The position numbers and the translations under genes are program-made. Below, in pieces: positions 7,876 to 16,665 of a stretch of 36,643 nucleotides of DNA. Numbering within the stretch: the stretch's first letter is position 1; every line of letters starts with the position of its first letter. This DNA comes from an uncultured Oscillospiraceae bacterium (lineage in GTDB: Bacteria; Bacillota; Clostridia; Oscillospirales; Acutalibacteraceae). The notes below the pieces were generated by a model that was not told the DNA's origin, searched no databases, and was given only the letters and a program-made list of their open reading frames with translations. The stretch lies in the NCBI GenBank assembly GCA_948471205.1, contig CAOKRT010000015.1, forward strand, positions 1 through 36,643. Reading direction: 5' to 3'.

Positions 7876-10800
7876 TAAAAGCATAAAAAAAGTTCTTGTT
7901 ATCGGCTCGGGACCGATTGTAATCGGTCAGGCAGCCGAATTTGACTATGCAGGGGCACAGGCATGCCGTGTACTGAAAGATGAAGGCATTGAAGTTGTTC
8001 TTATCAATTCAAATCCGGCAACCATTATGACGGACAAGGCACTTGCAGACCATATATATCTTGAGCCGCTGACGGTTGAAACGGTAAAACGAATTATTGA
8101 AAAAGAAAAGCCGGACAGCATTCTCGGCGGTCTTGGCGGTCAGACCGGTCTTACAATTTCAATGCAGCTTGCAAAAGACGGATATCTTGAAAAAATGGGT
8201 GTGCGTTTGCTGGGAACCAATGCCGAAGCGATTGACAAAGCTGAGGACAGGCAGATGTTCAGAGATACAATGCTGAAGATTAATCAGCCTGTTGTACCAA
8301 GCGATATTGCAAACACCATTGAAAAATCAAAGGAAACAGCAGATAAAATCGGCTATCCGGTTATTATACGGCCCGCTTTTACGCTTGGCGGAGCCGGCGG
8401 TGGTGTTGCCTACAATGAGAAAGAACTTGAGGTTATTGCCAAACACGGTTTAATGCTTTCCCCTATCACACAGGTGCTTGTTGAAAAATATATAGCCGGC
8501 TGGAAAGAAATAGAATTTGAGGTAATGCGCGACAGTGCAGGCAATGTTATTGCCGTTTGTTCAATGGAAAACTTTGATCCGGTTGGTGTTCATACAGGCG
8601 ACAGTATTGTAATTGCTCCCGCTGTTACGCTTGGCGACAAGGAATATCAGATGCTTCGTTCCGCTTCACTTGACATTATTACCGAGCTTGGTATTGAAGG
8701 CGGATGCAACTGCCAGTTTGCGCTTAATCCTGAAAGTTTTGAATACAGCGTTATAGAGGTTAATCCGCGTGTTTCACGCTCTTCTGCGCTTGCTTCAAAA
8801 GCAACGGGTTACCCTATTGCAAAGGTTACAACCAAAATTGCGCTGGGCTATACTTTGGATGAAATCAAAAACGATGTTACGGGAAAAACCTGTGCCTGCT
8901 TTGAACCTACATTGGATTATGTGGTTGTGAAACTGCCTAAATGGCCTTTTGATAAATTTGTGAATGCTTCCAGAATTTTAGGCACACAGATGAAGGCCAC
9001 CGGCGAAGTTATGAGCATTGCCCCCTCTTTTGAAATGGCAGTTATGAAAGCTGTAAGAGGAGCTGAAATAGGGCTTGATACACTTAACAGTAAAATACCT
9101 GACGGAAAAGATATAAGAACACTGCTGAAAACACAGGATGACTTACGTTTGTTCAGTGTATTCAAGGCTTTAAAAAGCGGAATCACACCGGAAGAAATAC
9201 ACAGCATAACCATGATTGACGAATGGTTCTTATATAAGCTCAAAAATCTTGCAGATTATGAAAAACAAATTGAAAATACACCAATCAGCAAGGATTTATA
9301 TATCAAGGGCAAAAAACTCGGATATACAGACAAAGCGCTGGAAAAACTGAGCGGCGGTTCACTTGCTTTCCACAGAGATGCCGTTTATAAAATGGTGGAT
9401 ACCTGCGGCGCAGAATTTGCGGCAGAAACACCTTATTTTTATTCAACTTACGATACTGCATGTGAAAGCAGAGAATTAAACCGTTCGGAAAAAGAAAGAA
9501 TTATTGTTTTAGGTTCCGGACCTATCCGCATCGGCCAGGGCATTGAATTTGATTATTCATCTGTTCATTGTGTATGGACCTTGAAGGAACTGGGTTACGA
9601 GGTTATTATTATAAACAATAATCCCGAAACCGTTTCAACCGATTTCGATACAGGCGACAGGCTGTATTTTGAACCGCTTACCCCTGAAGATGTAATGAAT
9701 ATCATTAAGGTTGAAAATCCGATTGGTGTTGTTGTTGCTTTCGGCGGGCAGACTGCTATTAAACTTACAAAATTCCTTGATGAAAACGGTATAAAAATCC
9801 TGGGCACTTCTGCGCAGAGTATAGATGTTGCAGAGGACCGTGAAAGATTTGATGCACTGCTTGAGAGTTTTCATATTTTCAGACCGAAGGGTACTTCCGT
9901 TATGACACTGGATGAAGCACTTCGTGCTGCCGAAGCCCTCAGTTATCCTGTTCTGCTGCGCCCAAGTTATGTAATAGGCGGTCAGAATATGACCATCGCC
10001 TACACAGATGATGATGTAAGACAATATATGAACATCATTCTGTCTCAGGGAATTGAAAATCCTGTTCTTGTGGATAAATATATGATGGGCACAGAGCTTG
10101 AAGTTGACTGTATTTCAGACGGCACGGACGTACTTATCCCCGGAATTATGGAGCATATTGAACGTGCAGGCGTGCACAGCGGCGATTCCATTGCAGTTTA
10201 TCCACCATACAATATTCAGGATAAAATGCTTGAAAAAATCTGCGATATTTCAAAAAAACTTGCCCTTTCGCTTAAAACGCAGGGATTAATTAACATTCAG
10301 TATCTTATATATCAAAACGAACTTTATGTTATAGAGGTTAATCCAAGAGCCTCCCGAACCATTCCCTATATCAGCAAGGTAACAGGCGTGCCTATGGTTG
10401 AGCTTGCATCAAAAATCATGGTTGGTGCAAAACTCAGCGAGCTTGGCTACGGCACAGGCTTATATAAAACACCGCCGTATTACGCTGTTAAAGTGCCTGT
10501 TTTCAGTTTTGAAAAGCTGAACGATATAAACAGCCAGCTCGGACCGGAAATGAAATCCACGGGCGAAGTTTTAGGGGTCGGCAAAAATCTTAATGAGGCG
10601 CTGTTTAAGGGTCTTGTGTCCGCAGGCTTCAAGGTTGATTTCCAAAAGCGTGAAAAGCTCGGTGTTCTGATAACCGTTACGAAGCAGGACAGATTTGAAA
10701 TCGTAAATCTTGCAAAAAAGCTTGATGATTTGGGCGTTAAAATCTGGGCAACTCCCGAAACAGCCAAATCCATTGAAAGTCTTGGTATAGAGGCGGAAAC

Positions 10801-11896
10801 CGTTAACAAGCTGTATGAAGACAATTCGATTATGGATCTTGTGGAAAGCGGAAAACTGGATTACATTGTTTATACCGGAAAAAGCGACAAAAAGAGCATT
10901 GCAGATTATATCAGGCTGTTTAACAGAGCCAATCAGCTTGGCATTGCGGCATTAACTTCTTTGGATACAGCAAACGCTTTGGCAGATATTATAGCAAGCC
11001 GATACAATCAGCAGAATACCGAACTTGTTGATATAAACAATATGCGTGAAGAAAAAGGCATTTTAAAATTCAGTAAAATGCACGGCACCGGTGATGATTA
11101 TATTTTCTTCAATAATCAATGCGGAATTATTACCTGCCCCGAAAGTTTTGCCATTGAATTTTCCGACCGCCATAAAGGTATAGGCGGAGACGGAATTGTG
11201 CTTATTGAGGAATCACAAAAAGCCGATGCCAAAATGAGAATCTTTAACATTGACGGCTCTGAAGGCAAAATGGCAGGAAACTCCATAAGATGTCTTGGAA
11301 AATATCTTTATGACAACGCCATGGTAGAAAAGGAAAATATGAAAATTGAAACAGCAAGCGGTATCAAATCCTTGAAACTGTTTACAAGAAACGGAAAGGT
11401 TTCATCGGTTACCGTTAATATGGGTAAAGCCGAATTCTCTCCGGCTCTTATTCCGGCTGCTTTAAACGGAAACGATATCGTAAACAGAGAGACCGACATT
11501 GCCGGTGGAAAATACAATATCACCTGCGTTTCCGTAGGCAATCCGCATTGTGTTGTTTTTGTTGATAATACAGACAGAATTGATATTGAAAAAATCGGAC
11601 CGTTGTTTGAAACAAACGAAATATTCCCGGAAAGAGTAAATACGGAATTTGTCAGAATTGTAAACAGCAGAACGCTTAAAATGCGCGTATGGGAACGCGG
11701 AAACGGTGAAACCCCCGCATGCGGCACAGGTGCATGTGCAGCAGTTGCAGCGGCTGTTAAAAACGGATTTTGCAAAATGGGTGACGACATTACGGTTAAA
11801 CTCAAAGGCGGAGATTTAATTGTGAATTATACAGAAGAGTATATTACCCTTACCGGCGACTGCAATCTTGTTTTCACAGGCGAAATTGAATATTGA
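7865..11896 (+). CDS. carB: Fusion: carbamoyl-phosphate synthase large subunit + DapF-like epimerase domain
   Basis: One uninterrupted 1343-residue frame. Residues 1 to about 1050 are a complete CarB: two ATP-grasp halves, starting [20 protein letters not shown] and [20 protein letters not shown], and the C-terminal MGS-like domain. From about 1065 to the end it is diaminopimelate epimerase-like: FSKMHGTGDDYIFF, FNIDGSEGKM, SVGNPHCVVF, ERVNTEFV, ERGNGETPACGTGACAA. Cys1286 matches the second catalytic cysteine of DapF, but the first is Ala1137 (MAGNSIRC) and the Asn of GND is Asp1077. Met1060 could in principle start a separate DapF but has no ribosome site. Compared with the pyrimidine CarB here, the MGS domain reads TPET and IVYT where effector-binding CarB reads T-x-G-T and I-N-T, so UMP control is probably absent. 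GGGAGGT precedes the start by seven bases. Confidence 0.95.
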   Translation: MPLNKSIKKVLVIGSGPIVIGQAAEFDYAGAQACRVLKDEGIEVVLINSNPATIMTDKALADHIYLEPLTVETVKRIIEKEKPDSILGGLGGQTGLTISMQLAKDGYLEKMGVRLLGTNAEAIDKAEDRQMFRDTMLKINQPVVPSDIANTIEKSKETADKIGYPVIIRPAFTLGGAGGGVAYNEKELEVIAKHGLMLSPITQVLVEKYIAGWKEIEFEVMRDSAGNVIAVCSMENFDPVGVHTGDSIVIAPAVTLGDKEYQMLRSASLDIITELGIEGGCNCQFALNPESFEYSVIEVNPRVSRSSALASKATGYPIAKVTTKIALGYTLDEIKNDVTGKTCACFEPTLDYVVVKLPKWPFDKFVNASRILGTQMKATGEVMSIAPSFEMAVMKAVRGAEIGLDTLNSKIPDGKDIRTLLKTQDDLRLFSVFKALKSGITPEEIHSITMIDEWFLYKLKNLADYEKQIENTPISKDLYIKGKKLGYTDKALEKLSGGSLAFHRDAVYKMVDTCGAEFAAETPYFYSTYDTACESRELNRSEKERIIVLGSGPIRIGQGIEFDYSSVHCVWTLKELGYEVIIINNNPETVSTDFDTGDRLYFEPLTPEDVMNIIKVENPIGVVVAFGGQTAIKLTKFLDENGIKILGTSAQSIDVAEDRERFDALLESFHIFRPKGTSVMTLDEALRAAEALSYPVLLRPSYVIGGQNMTIAYTDDDVRQYMNIILSQGIENPVLVDKYMMGTELEVDCISDGTDVLIPGIMEHIERAGVHSGDSIAVYPPYNIQDKMLEKICDISKKLALSLKTQGLINIQYLIYQNELYVIEVNPRASRTIPYISKVTGVPMVELASKIMVGAKLSELGYGTGLYKTPPYYAVKVPVFSFEKLNDINSQLGPEMKSTGEVLGVGKNLNEALFKGLVSAGFKVDFQKREKLGVLITVTKQDRFEIVNLAKKLDDLGVKIWATPETAKSIESLGIEAETVNKLYEDNSIMDLVESGKLDYIVYTGKSDKKSIADYIRLFNRANQLGIAALTSLDTANALADIIASRYNQQNTELVDINNMREEKGILKFSKMHGTGDDYIFFNNQCGIITCPESFAIEFSDRHKGIGGDGIVLIEESQKADAKMRIFNIDGSEGKMAGNSIRCLGKYLYDNAMVEKENMKIETASGIKSLKLFTRNGKVSSVTVNMGKAEFSPALIPAALNGNDIVNRETDIAGGKYNITCVSVGNPHCVVFVDNTDRIDIEKIGPLFETNEIFPERVNTEFVRIVNSRTLKMRVWERGNGETPACGTGACAAVAAAVKNGFCKMGDDITVKLKGGDLIVNYTEEYITLTGDCNLVFTGEIEY

Positions 11897-11912
11897 TTTA
11901 CCTGATAAAATG

Positions 11913-11944
11913 AAAACCGCAGACTGATAACAGCCTGCGGTTTT
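11913..11944 (+). terminator. Terminator of the arginine operon
   Basis: Perfect 10-base stem AAAACCGCAG (11913-11922) / CTGCGGTTTT (11935-11944), ending in T residues, 16 bases after the carB-dapF stop codon. Confidence 0.85.
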
Positions 11945-11949
11945 CTCTA

Positions 11950-11978
11950 AAAAAGAGAGGCATAAAGCCTCTCTTTTT
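11950..11978. terminator. Bidirectional terminator between convergent units
   Basis: Perfect 12-base stem AAAAAGAGAGGC (11950-11961) / GCCTCTCTTTTT (11967-11978), loop ATAAA. T-runs are present in both directions, so it backs up the arg terminator and ends the leftward lipoprotein gene whose stop lies at 11984. Confidence 0.85.
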
Positions 11979-11983
11979 ACTGT

Positions 11984-13822
11984 TTAATCAACAACCCAAT
12001 AATCAAGGGTTAAATATTTTGACTGTGCAATACTTTCCACTGTGTTACCGTCCGAAACGGAAACAGGCTGAATGGTTTTGCTGCCGAGTGCATCAAACAC
12101 AGCATTGTAACTGTCGGCATTTTTTTCATCAACAAAGGTCATGGATATACCGTTATTTGAACAATCGCCTACATAAACTGTTCCGCCTTTAAACTGTTCA
12201 AGGCAGGCTTTGATTGCATTGCCGTATTCCTTAATCGTTGTGCTATAATAATGATCCCAACCGGCCTGCCAGTTTTCTGCGCCGATAGCCTGTTTAAGAT
12301 AATTATATTTCCATGTTGCTTCTGATACAACATTGCATTCGTCATTTCCGCCTGCATATATAATTGAAACGCCTTCATTATACATTGTTTCAGCAACAGA
12401 CTGATAGCGGTTTACCATATTGAAGGATGTAACAGGATAATATTCGTTATCCATTGAAATCCCTGTACCGTAACCGTTTTCATCCGCATTGCTCCAGGAA
12501 GTAAAAATATAGCCGTCTTCAGGCAGTGCCGCTGACAGCGAAACCACATCGCCTGTTACATATGAACCTGAACCCATAGATTCTCCGTTGCCGCCTTCTC
12601 CTGTTACAACAGTAACATCAAAGGTAGGAACTGCGCTCTTTGCATATACAGGAACAAGAGTAATTCCCTTTTCTGTTATATGAATCCATGTTGATTTTGC
12701 GTTTACATCATCTATAACACCTTCTGCATCCGTATTTAAATCCCAGTGATCAAATACCATGCCGGGCTTTGCAGCGGGCGCAGTAATCATACAGGAAGCA
12801 CCCGAAACAAGATACTGCTCTGAAAACGCTTCTGTATTTTCAGCGTTCATAACAATAACAGGATAGGTGGTACTTTCTGCATCCTTATATACGGCTGTTA
12901 TAGTTGCATCGCACGCTTCCACAAGAAGATTTGTCTGCGGTTTTGATTTTGTTGACAGATTTACCTTACTGTCTTTAACACCGGCAGTATCACTCTTCAC
13001 TTCCCATTTATCAAAAACCTTACCCTCAGGTGCAGAATCGGCAATAAGCGAAACATTGGAGCCTTCCGTATAAACGCCTGAGCCAATGCCGTTTACAACA
13101 TTGATTTTATATGTAGTATCCTCAATATCTTCGATTTTTGAATAATTCGCCTTTACTGTAAAGGCATAATTATAATTGAGCTTGGCAGAATCATATTCGG
13201 CATATTCAAGCACAGCAGGAATGCGAAGCTGTTCTGCCGCATATTTGGCACCCTGCACAAATCCTGCGCCGTATCCTGCAGAGCGCTCATTGTTTACAGA
13301 GCCGAAATATCCCAGTTTAAAATTTCCTGCAAGCACAGCATTGTATCCGGCAAGAAAACCGCTTTGAAGTGTATCAAAGGTAATGCTTACAACATTAGGA
13401 AGCGTAACAGCTTCTCTGCTTTCCTGTGAATGAAGCACTGCATCTGCAAGAATGAAATTAACATCTGTATATTTCATTGCCGCCTCATAACAGGCATCCT
13501 CCAGTTTTTCTGTAGGCAAAACAATATACTTTGCACCTGTTTCAACAGCAAGATCAATATACTGCATTGCGGTTTCAGGCGCAATTTCATTTTCTGCTTC
13601 AGTTACAGGCTGATAATAACGGCATGATACACCGGCCTGCTCTGCATAGGAAACAACACCTTTCCATGCACTTTCATTATACGCACCGTCGGTAACCGTT
13701 CCGCCGTCTGTAATCAGAATAATATCATACTTCATTTCTTCGGCAGATGAGCAGGCGCTGAGTGAAAAAACAGAAACCGCCGCAAGTGCCAAACACAAAA
13801 TAACAGAAAAAAACTTTTTCAT
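11984..13822 (-). CDS. BMP-family lipoprotein with inserted InlB-type repeats
   Basis: Surface lipoprotein, 612 residues. Signal peptide with lipobox LSAC; Cys24 should be lipidated. Residues 31-205 match the first part of BMP/Med-type nucleoside-binding proteins (DIILITDGGTVTDGAYNES, then GYFGSVNNERSAGYGAGFVQG). Residues about 236-312, 318-394 and 400-470 are three beta-rich repeats of the divergent InlB B-repeat kind (each with a GKVFDKWEV-like core). Residues about 474-612 return to the BMP fold (GVSIIYAGGNDE). The repeats thus interrupt the binding protein rather than being appended. BMP proteins usually bind nucleosides for ABC import; no transporter genes adjoin it. Divergence from mtnA and a deaminase suggests a nucleoside-type ligand, which is inference. 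GGAGG precedes the ATG. Confidence 0.8.
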   Translation of the reverse strand: MKKFFSVILCLALAAVSVFSLSACSSAEEMKYDIILITDGGTVTDGAYNESAWKGVVSYAEQAGVSCRYYQPVTEAENEIAPETAMQYIDLAVETGAKYIVLPTEKLEDACYEAAMKYTDVNFILADAVLHSQESREAVTLPNVVSITFDTLQSGFLAGYNAVLAGNFKLGYFGSVNNERSAGYGAGFVQGAKYAAEQLRIPAVLEYAEYDSAKLNYNYAFTVKANYSKIEDIEDTTYKINVVNGIGSGVYTEGSNVSLIADSAPEGKVFDKWEVKSDTAGVKDSKVNLSTKSKPQTNLLVEACDATITAVYKDAESTTYPVIVMNAENTEAFSEQYLVSGASCMITAPAAKPGMVFDHWDLNTDAEGVIDDVNAKSTWIHITEKGITLVPVYAKSAVPTFDVTVVTGEGGNGESMGSGSYVTGDVVSLSAALPEDGYIFTSWSNADENGYGTGISMDNEYYPVTSFNMVNRYQSVAETMYNEGVSIIYAGGNDECNVVSEATWKYNYLKQAIGAENWQAGWDHYYSTTIKEYGNAIKACLEQFKGGTVYVGDCSNNGISMTFVDEKNADSYNAVFDALGSKTIQPVSVSDGNTVESIAQSKYLTLDYWVVD

Positions 13823-13857
13823 TTGTATTCCTCCGAAAAAGAAAATATCACTAATTT

Positions 13858-13886
13858 ATAATATCAAAAAATAAAATATAATGCAA
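13858..13886 (-). promoter_or_regulatory. Promoter of the BMP lipoprotein gene
   Basis: On the minus strand TTGCAT (13881-13886) and TATTAT (13858-13863) are separated by exactly 17 bases. A GGAGG ribosome site follows just before the ATG at 13822. Confidence 0.5.
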
Positions 13887-13895
13887 TAGAATTTA

Positions 13896-13924
13896 TTGAT
13901 TTAAAAGGGAAAAACATTTATAAT
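13896..13924 (+). promoter_or_regulatory. Promoter of the mtnA-deaminase operon
   Basis: TTGATT (13896-13901) and TATAAT (13919-13924) with a 17-base spacer, about 29 bases before the mtnA start. It is back to back with the lipoprotein promoter; no palindrome or riboswitch-like leader is evident. Confidence 0.65.
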
Positions 13925-13952
13925 GAATTGAAACAAAGAAAAGAGTGATTGT

Positions 13953-14927
13953 ATGCAGAATATCAGATTTGAAAACGGAAGACTGTTTATTTTGGACCAG
14001 ACGCAGCTTCCCGAAAAAGAAGAATATATTGAAATGCATAATATTGAGGATTGTTTTTATGCAATTAAAATTCTTCAGGTCAGAGGCGCACCGGCAATCG
14101 GTATTTTTGCCGGATATGCACTGGCTCTTTTTCACGGAAACAATATACAAAAGGCAAAAACGTACCTTGACAGCGCACGGCCAACAGCAGTTAATCTTTC
14201 TTGGGCAACCGAAAGAATCGTACAGGCATTTAACAATGGGAAAAATTTAATTGATGAAGCTGTTTCCATACATAACGAAGATATGGAAATGTGCAGAAAA
14301 ATAAGTGAATACGGCTTGTCGCTTCTTAAAGACGGAGACGGCATTTTAACACATTGCAATGCCGGTGAGCTTGCAACCTCAAAATACGGAACCGGACTCG
14401 GTCCGCTTATTCTCGGCAAGGAAAAGGGATTGAATTTTCACGTATTCTGTGATGAAACAAGACCTTTGCTGCAGGGTGCGCGGCTTACAGCTTACGAACT
14501 TGAAAAATGCGGCACGGATGTTACATTAATATGTGATAATATGGCAAGCCTTGTCATGAAAAAGGGACTGATAAACGCTGTGCTTGTAGGGTGCGACAGA
14601 GTTGCCGCAAACGGAGATACCGCAAATAAAATAGGTACAAGCGGTGCGGCAATACTTGCAAAGCATTACGGTATACCGTTCTATGTTTTAGGACCATATT
14701 CAACCATAGATTTTCAGACTCTTACGGGAGATGACATTGTTATCGAAGAACGTGATGCGGATGAAATAAAAACAATGTTTTATGAAAAGCCCACTGCACT
14801 GCCTGAAACAAAATGTTTTAATCCTGCCTTTGATGTTACAGACAACAGTCTGATAACCGCAATTATTACCGATAAAGGCATTGCATATCCCCCGTTTAAC
14901 AAAAGTTTAAAGGAGCTGCTTGTATGA
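13953..14927 (+). CDS. mtnA: S-methyl-5-thioribose-1-phosphate isomerase-like protein
   Basis: Member of the MtnA/eIF2B-alpha-like family, which opens 5-methylthioribose-1-phosphate to methylthioribulose-1-phosphate in methylthioadenosine salvage. Visible motifs are RGAPAIG (44-50), [10 protein letters not shown] with the catalytic Cys135, [19 protein letters not shown], and [18 protein letters not shown] with the catalytic Asp215. Length 324 is slightly short of the usual 340-350. It overlaps the next gene by ATGA, coupling it to an MTA-deaminase-like amidohydrolase. The same family can also act on 5-deoxyribose-1-phosphate, so the natural substrate could be a 5-deoxy sugar. Confidence 0.88.
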   Translation: MQNIRFENGRLFILDQTQLPEKEEYIEMHNIEDCFYAIKILQVRGAPAIGIFAGYALALFHGNNIQKAKTYLDSARPTAVNLSWATERIVQAFNNGKNLIDEAVSIHNEDMEMCRKISEYGLSLLKDGDGILTHCNAGELATSKYGTGLGPLILGKEKGLNFHVFCDETRPLLQGARLTAYELEKCGTDVTLICDNMASLVMKKGLINAVLVGCDRVAANGDTANKIGTSGAAILAKHYGIPFYVLGPYSTIDFQTLTGDDIVIEERDADEIKTMFYEKPTALPETKCFNPAFDVTDNSLITAIITDKGIAYPPFNKSLKELLV

Positions 14928-16186
14928 TAAGATTTTACAACGGTAAAGTATTAACTCTGAAAAACGGTTTTGAAATAACCGATGACGAAGTCTGGACAGA
15001 TGCAGACAAAATTGTTTATGTAGGAAAAAACTGCGATAAAAAGGCAGACCGTGAAATAAACCTGAACGGTAATCTTTTAATGCCTTCGTTTAAAAATGCG
15101 CACACACATTCTGCAATGACCTTTGCCAGAAGCCTTGCAGACGATATGCCACTGCAGCCTTGGCTGTATGATATGATATTTCCTATGGAAGCAAAATTAA
15201 CCGCAGACGATATTTATCATCTGTCAAAGCTTGCTTTTCTTGAGTATTTAACAAGCGGAATAACAGCCTGTTTTGATATGTATTACTTCCCTGAAGAAAC
15301 AGCAAAAGCCAGTGTTGACTTGGGATTCAGAACTGTTATGACCTGCGGTCTTAATAATTTTAAAGAAAGTACAGAAAAACTTGAAGAATATTTTATAAAG
15401 TTTAATCAATATCATGAATTAATAAGCTATAAATTAGGCTTTCATGCCGAATATACAACATCTGAAACCATTCTTAAAGGTGTTGCAAAACTGGCACAAA
15501 AATATGAAGCGCCTGTTTTCACACATTCCTCCGAAACAGAAAGCGAAGTTAAGGAATGCATTTCCAGATACGGAAAAACACCCACCGCTTTATTTGATGG
15601 GCTGGGGTTGTTTGACTTCGGCGGCGGTGCTTACCACAGTGTATGGGTAAATGACGATGATTTGGAAATTTACAGAAAACGCAGTATTTATGCTGTAATC
15701 AATGCAGGCTCAAACAGCAAACTTGCTTCGGGTATTGCGCCTGTATCAAAAATGCTGGACAAAGGCATTCATCTTGCCGTTGGAACAGACGGGCCAAGCA
15801 GCAACAACGCACTTGATATGTTCAGGGAAATGTATTTGATTGCCGCAACACAAAAGCTGAATGACAGCGATGCAGCATCAACAGATGCAAATAAAATTCT
15901 TGAAATGGCAACTGTGGGCAGTGCAAAATGTATGGGGCTTGATGACTGCGATATAATAGATACCGGTAAAAAAGCGGATTTGATTGTTATTGATTTAAAC
16001 AGACCGAATATGCAACCGATAAACAATATTACAAAAAATATTGTTTACAGCGGTTCAAAGGAAAATGTGAAATTAACAATGGTAAACGGTAAAATTCTTT
16101 ATGAAAACGGCTGTTTTATATGTACGGACATTGAAGAAATCTATTATCATGCGCAAAAAATAACAGATAGAATTAAAAACGGTTAA
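14924..16186 (+). CDS. mtaD: MTA/SAH deaminase-like amidohydrolase
   Basis: Metal-dependent amidohydrolase of the TRZ/ATZ-MtaD group, 420 residues, predicted to deaminate 5-methylthioadenosine, S-adenosylhomocysteine or related adenosines to inosine forms. Metal-ligand motifs are NAHTHSAMT (His60, His62), [20 protein letters not shown] and [14 protein letters not shown]. Coupling to mtnA suggests a deaminate-first salvage route: MTA to methylthioinosine, phosphorolysis by an enzyme encoded elsewhere, then isomerisation by MtnA. Substrate range of this family is broad (adenosine, 5-deoxyadenosine, SAH), so the exact substrate is inference. The gene ends in a terminator hairpin. Confidence 0.85.
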   Translation: MIRFYNGKVLTLKNGFEITDDEVWTDADKIVYVGKNCDKKADREINLNGNLLMPSFKNAHTHSAMTFARSLADDMPLQPWLYDMIFPMEAKLTADDIYHLSKLAFLEYLTSGITACFDMYYFPEETAKASVDLGFRTVMTCGLNNFKESTEKLEEYFIKFNQYHELISYKLGFHAEYTTSETILKGVAKLAQKYEAPVFTHSSETESEVKECISRYGKTPTALFDGLGLFDFGGGAYHSVWVNDDDLEIYRKRSIYAVINAGSNSKLASGIAPVSKMLDKGIHLAVGTDGPSSNNALDMFREMYLIAATQKLNDSDAASTDANKILEMATVGSAKCMGLDDCDIIDTGKKADLIVIDLNRPNMQPINNITKNIVYSGSKENVKLTMVNGKILYENGCFICTDIEEIYYHAQKITDRIKNG

Positions 16187-16212
16187 AAGCAGGCTTTTGT
16201 CTGCTTTTTTTT
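16185..16212 (+). terminator. Terminator of the mtnA operon
   Basis: Stem AAAAGCAG (16185-16192) / CTGCTTTT (16201-16208), eight-base loop, followed by further T residues. It overlaps the deaminase stop codon. Confidence 0.8.
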
Positions 16213-16221
16213 AATAGGGTA

Positions 16222-16250
16222 TTGACAATTGCGTTGATACTGTGTATACT
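16222..16250 (+). promoter_or_regulatory. Strong promoter of the gntR-ABC cassette
   Basis: Consensus TTGACA (16222-16227), 17-base spacer and TATACT (16245-16250). The operator-like palindrome described next overlaps the -10 element. Confidence 0.8.
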
Positions 16251-16263
16251 GTATATGTACAGT
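16248..16263. promoter_or_regulatory. Operator palindrome for the GntR regulator
   Basis: ACTGTATATGTACAGT: perfect arms ACTGTA and TACAGT around TATG. It spans the end of the -10 element and the transcript start of the regulator's own promoter, the usual place for autorepression. Binding by the adjacent GntR protein is inferred from position and symmetry. Confidence 0.65.
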
Positions 16264-16288
16264 TAACTGAATGATAAGGAGTTCGCAT

Positions 16289-16663
16289 ATGCTGATTTTT
16301 ATAAACAACAAAAACGGCGTTCCGATTTACGATCAGATTTATTCTCAGATGAAAGCACAAATAATAAACGGTGCGCTTGAGGAGGACGCTCCCCTGCCGT
16401 CTATCAGAAATTTGGCAAAGGATTTGCATATCAGTGTTATAACAACAAAGCGTGCTTATGAGGAATTGGAACGGGATGGTTTCATTTACACCGTTCCGGG
16501 TAAAGGCAGCTTTGTTTCCGCCAGAAACACAGAACTTCTGAGAGAAGAAAATCTGAAGAAAATTGAAAAACATCTTGAAGAAATTATGAATCTTGCAGCA
16601 ACATGCAGTCTGAATAAGGATGACATAATTTCTATGATTCATATTCTATTTGAGGAGGAATAA
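16289..16663 (+). CDS. GntR-family transcriptional regulator, YtrA type
   Basis: 124-residue regulator with an N-terminal winged helix-turn-helix (about residues 10-75: GVPIYDQIYSQMKAQI, LPSIRNLAKDLHISVITTKRAYEELERDGF, VPGKGSFV) and only a short C-terminal helical tail, as in the YtrA subfamily that controls neighbouring ABC exporters. The ATG at 16289 is chosen because AAGGAG (16276-16281) precedes it by seven bases; an in-frame ATG at 16271 lies upstream of that ribosome site. It probably represses its own operon through the palindrome at 16248-16263 and is released by an unknown signal, often a cell-wall stress or antibiotic in this subfamily. Confidence 0.9.
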   Translation: MLIFINNKNGVPIYDQIYSQMKAQIINGALEEDAPLPSIRNLAKDLHISVITTKRAYEELERDGFIYTVPGKGSFVSARNTELLREENLKKIEKHLEEIMNLAATCSLNKDDIISMIHILFEEE

Positions 16664-16665
16664 CC

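Noticed and set aside
11042-11896. Separate dapF gene starting at Met1060 of the fusion
   Set aside because: No ribosome site precedes the ATG at 11042 and the CarB frame has no stop before it; the simplest reading is one fused protein.
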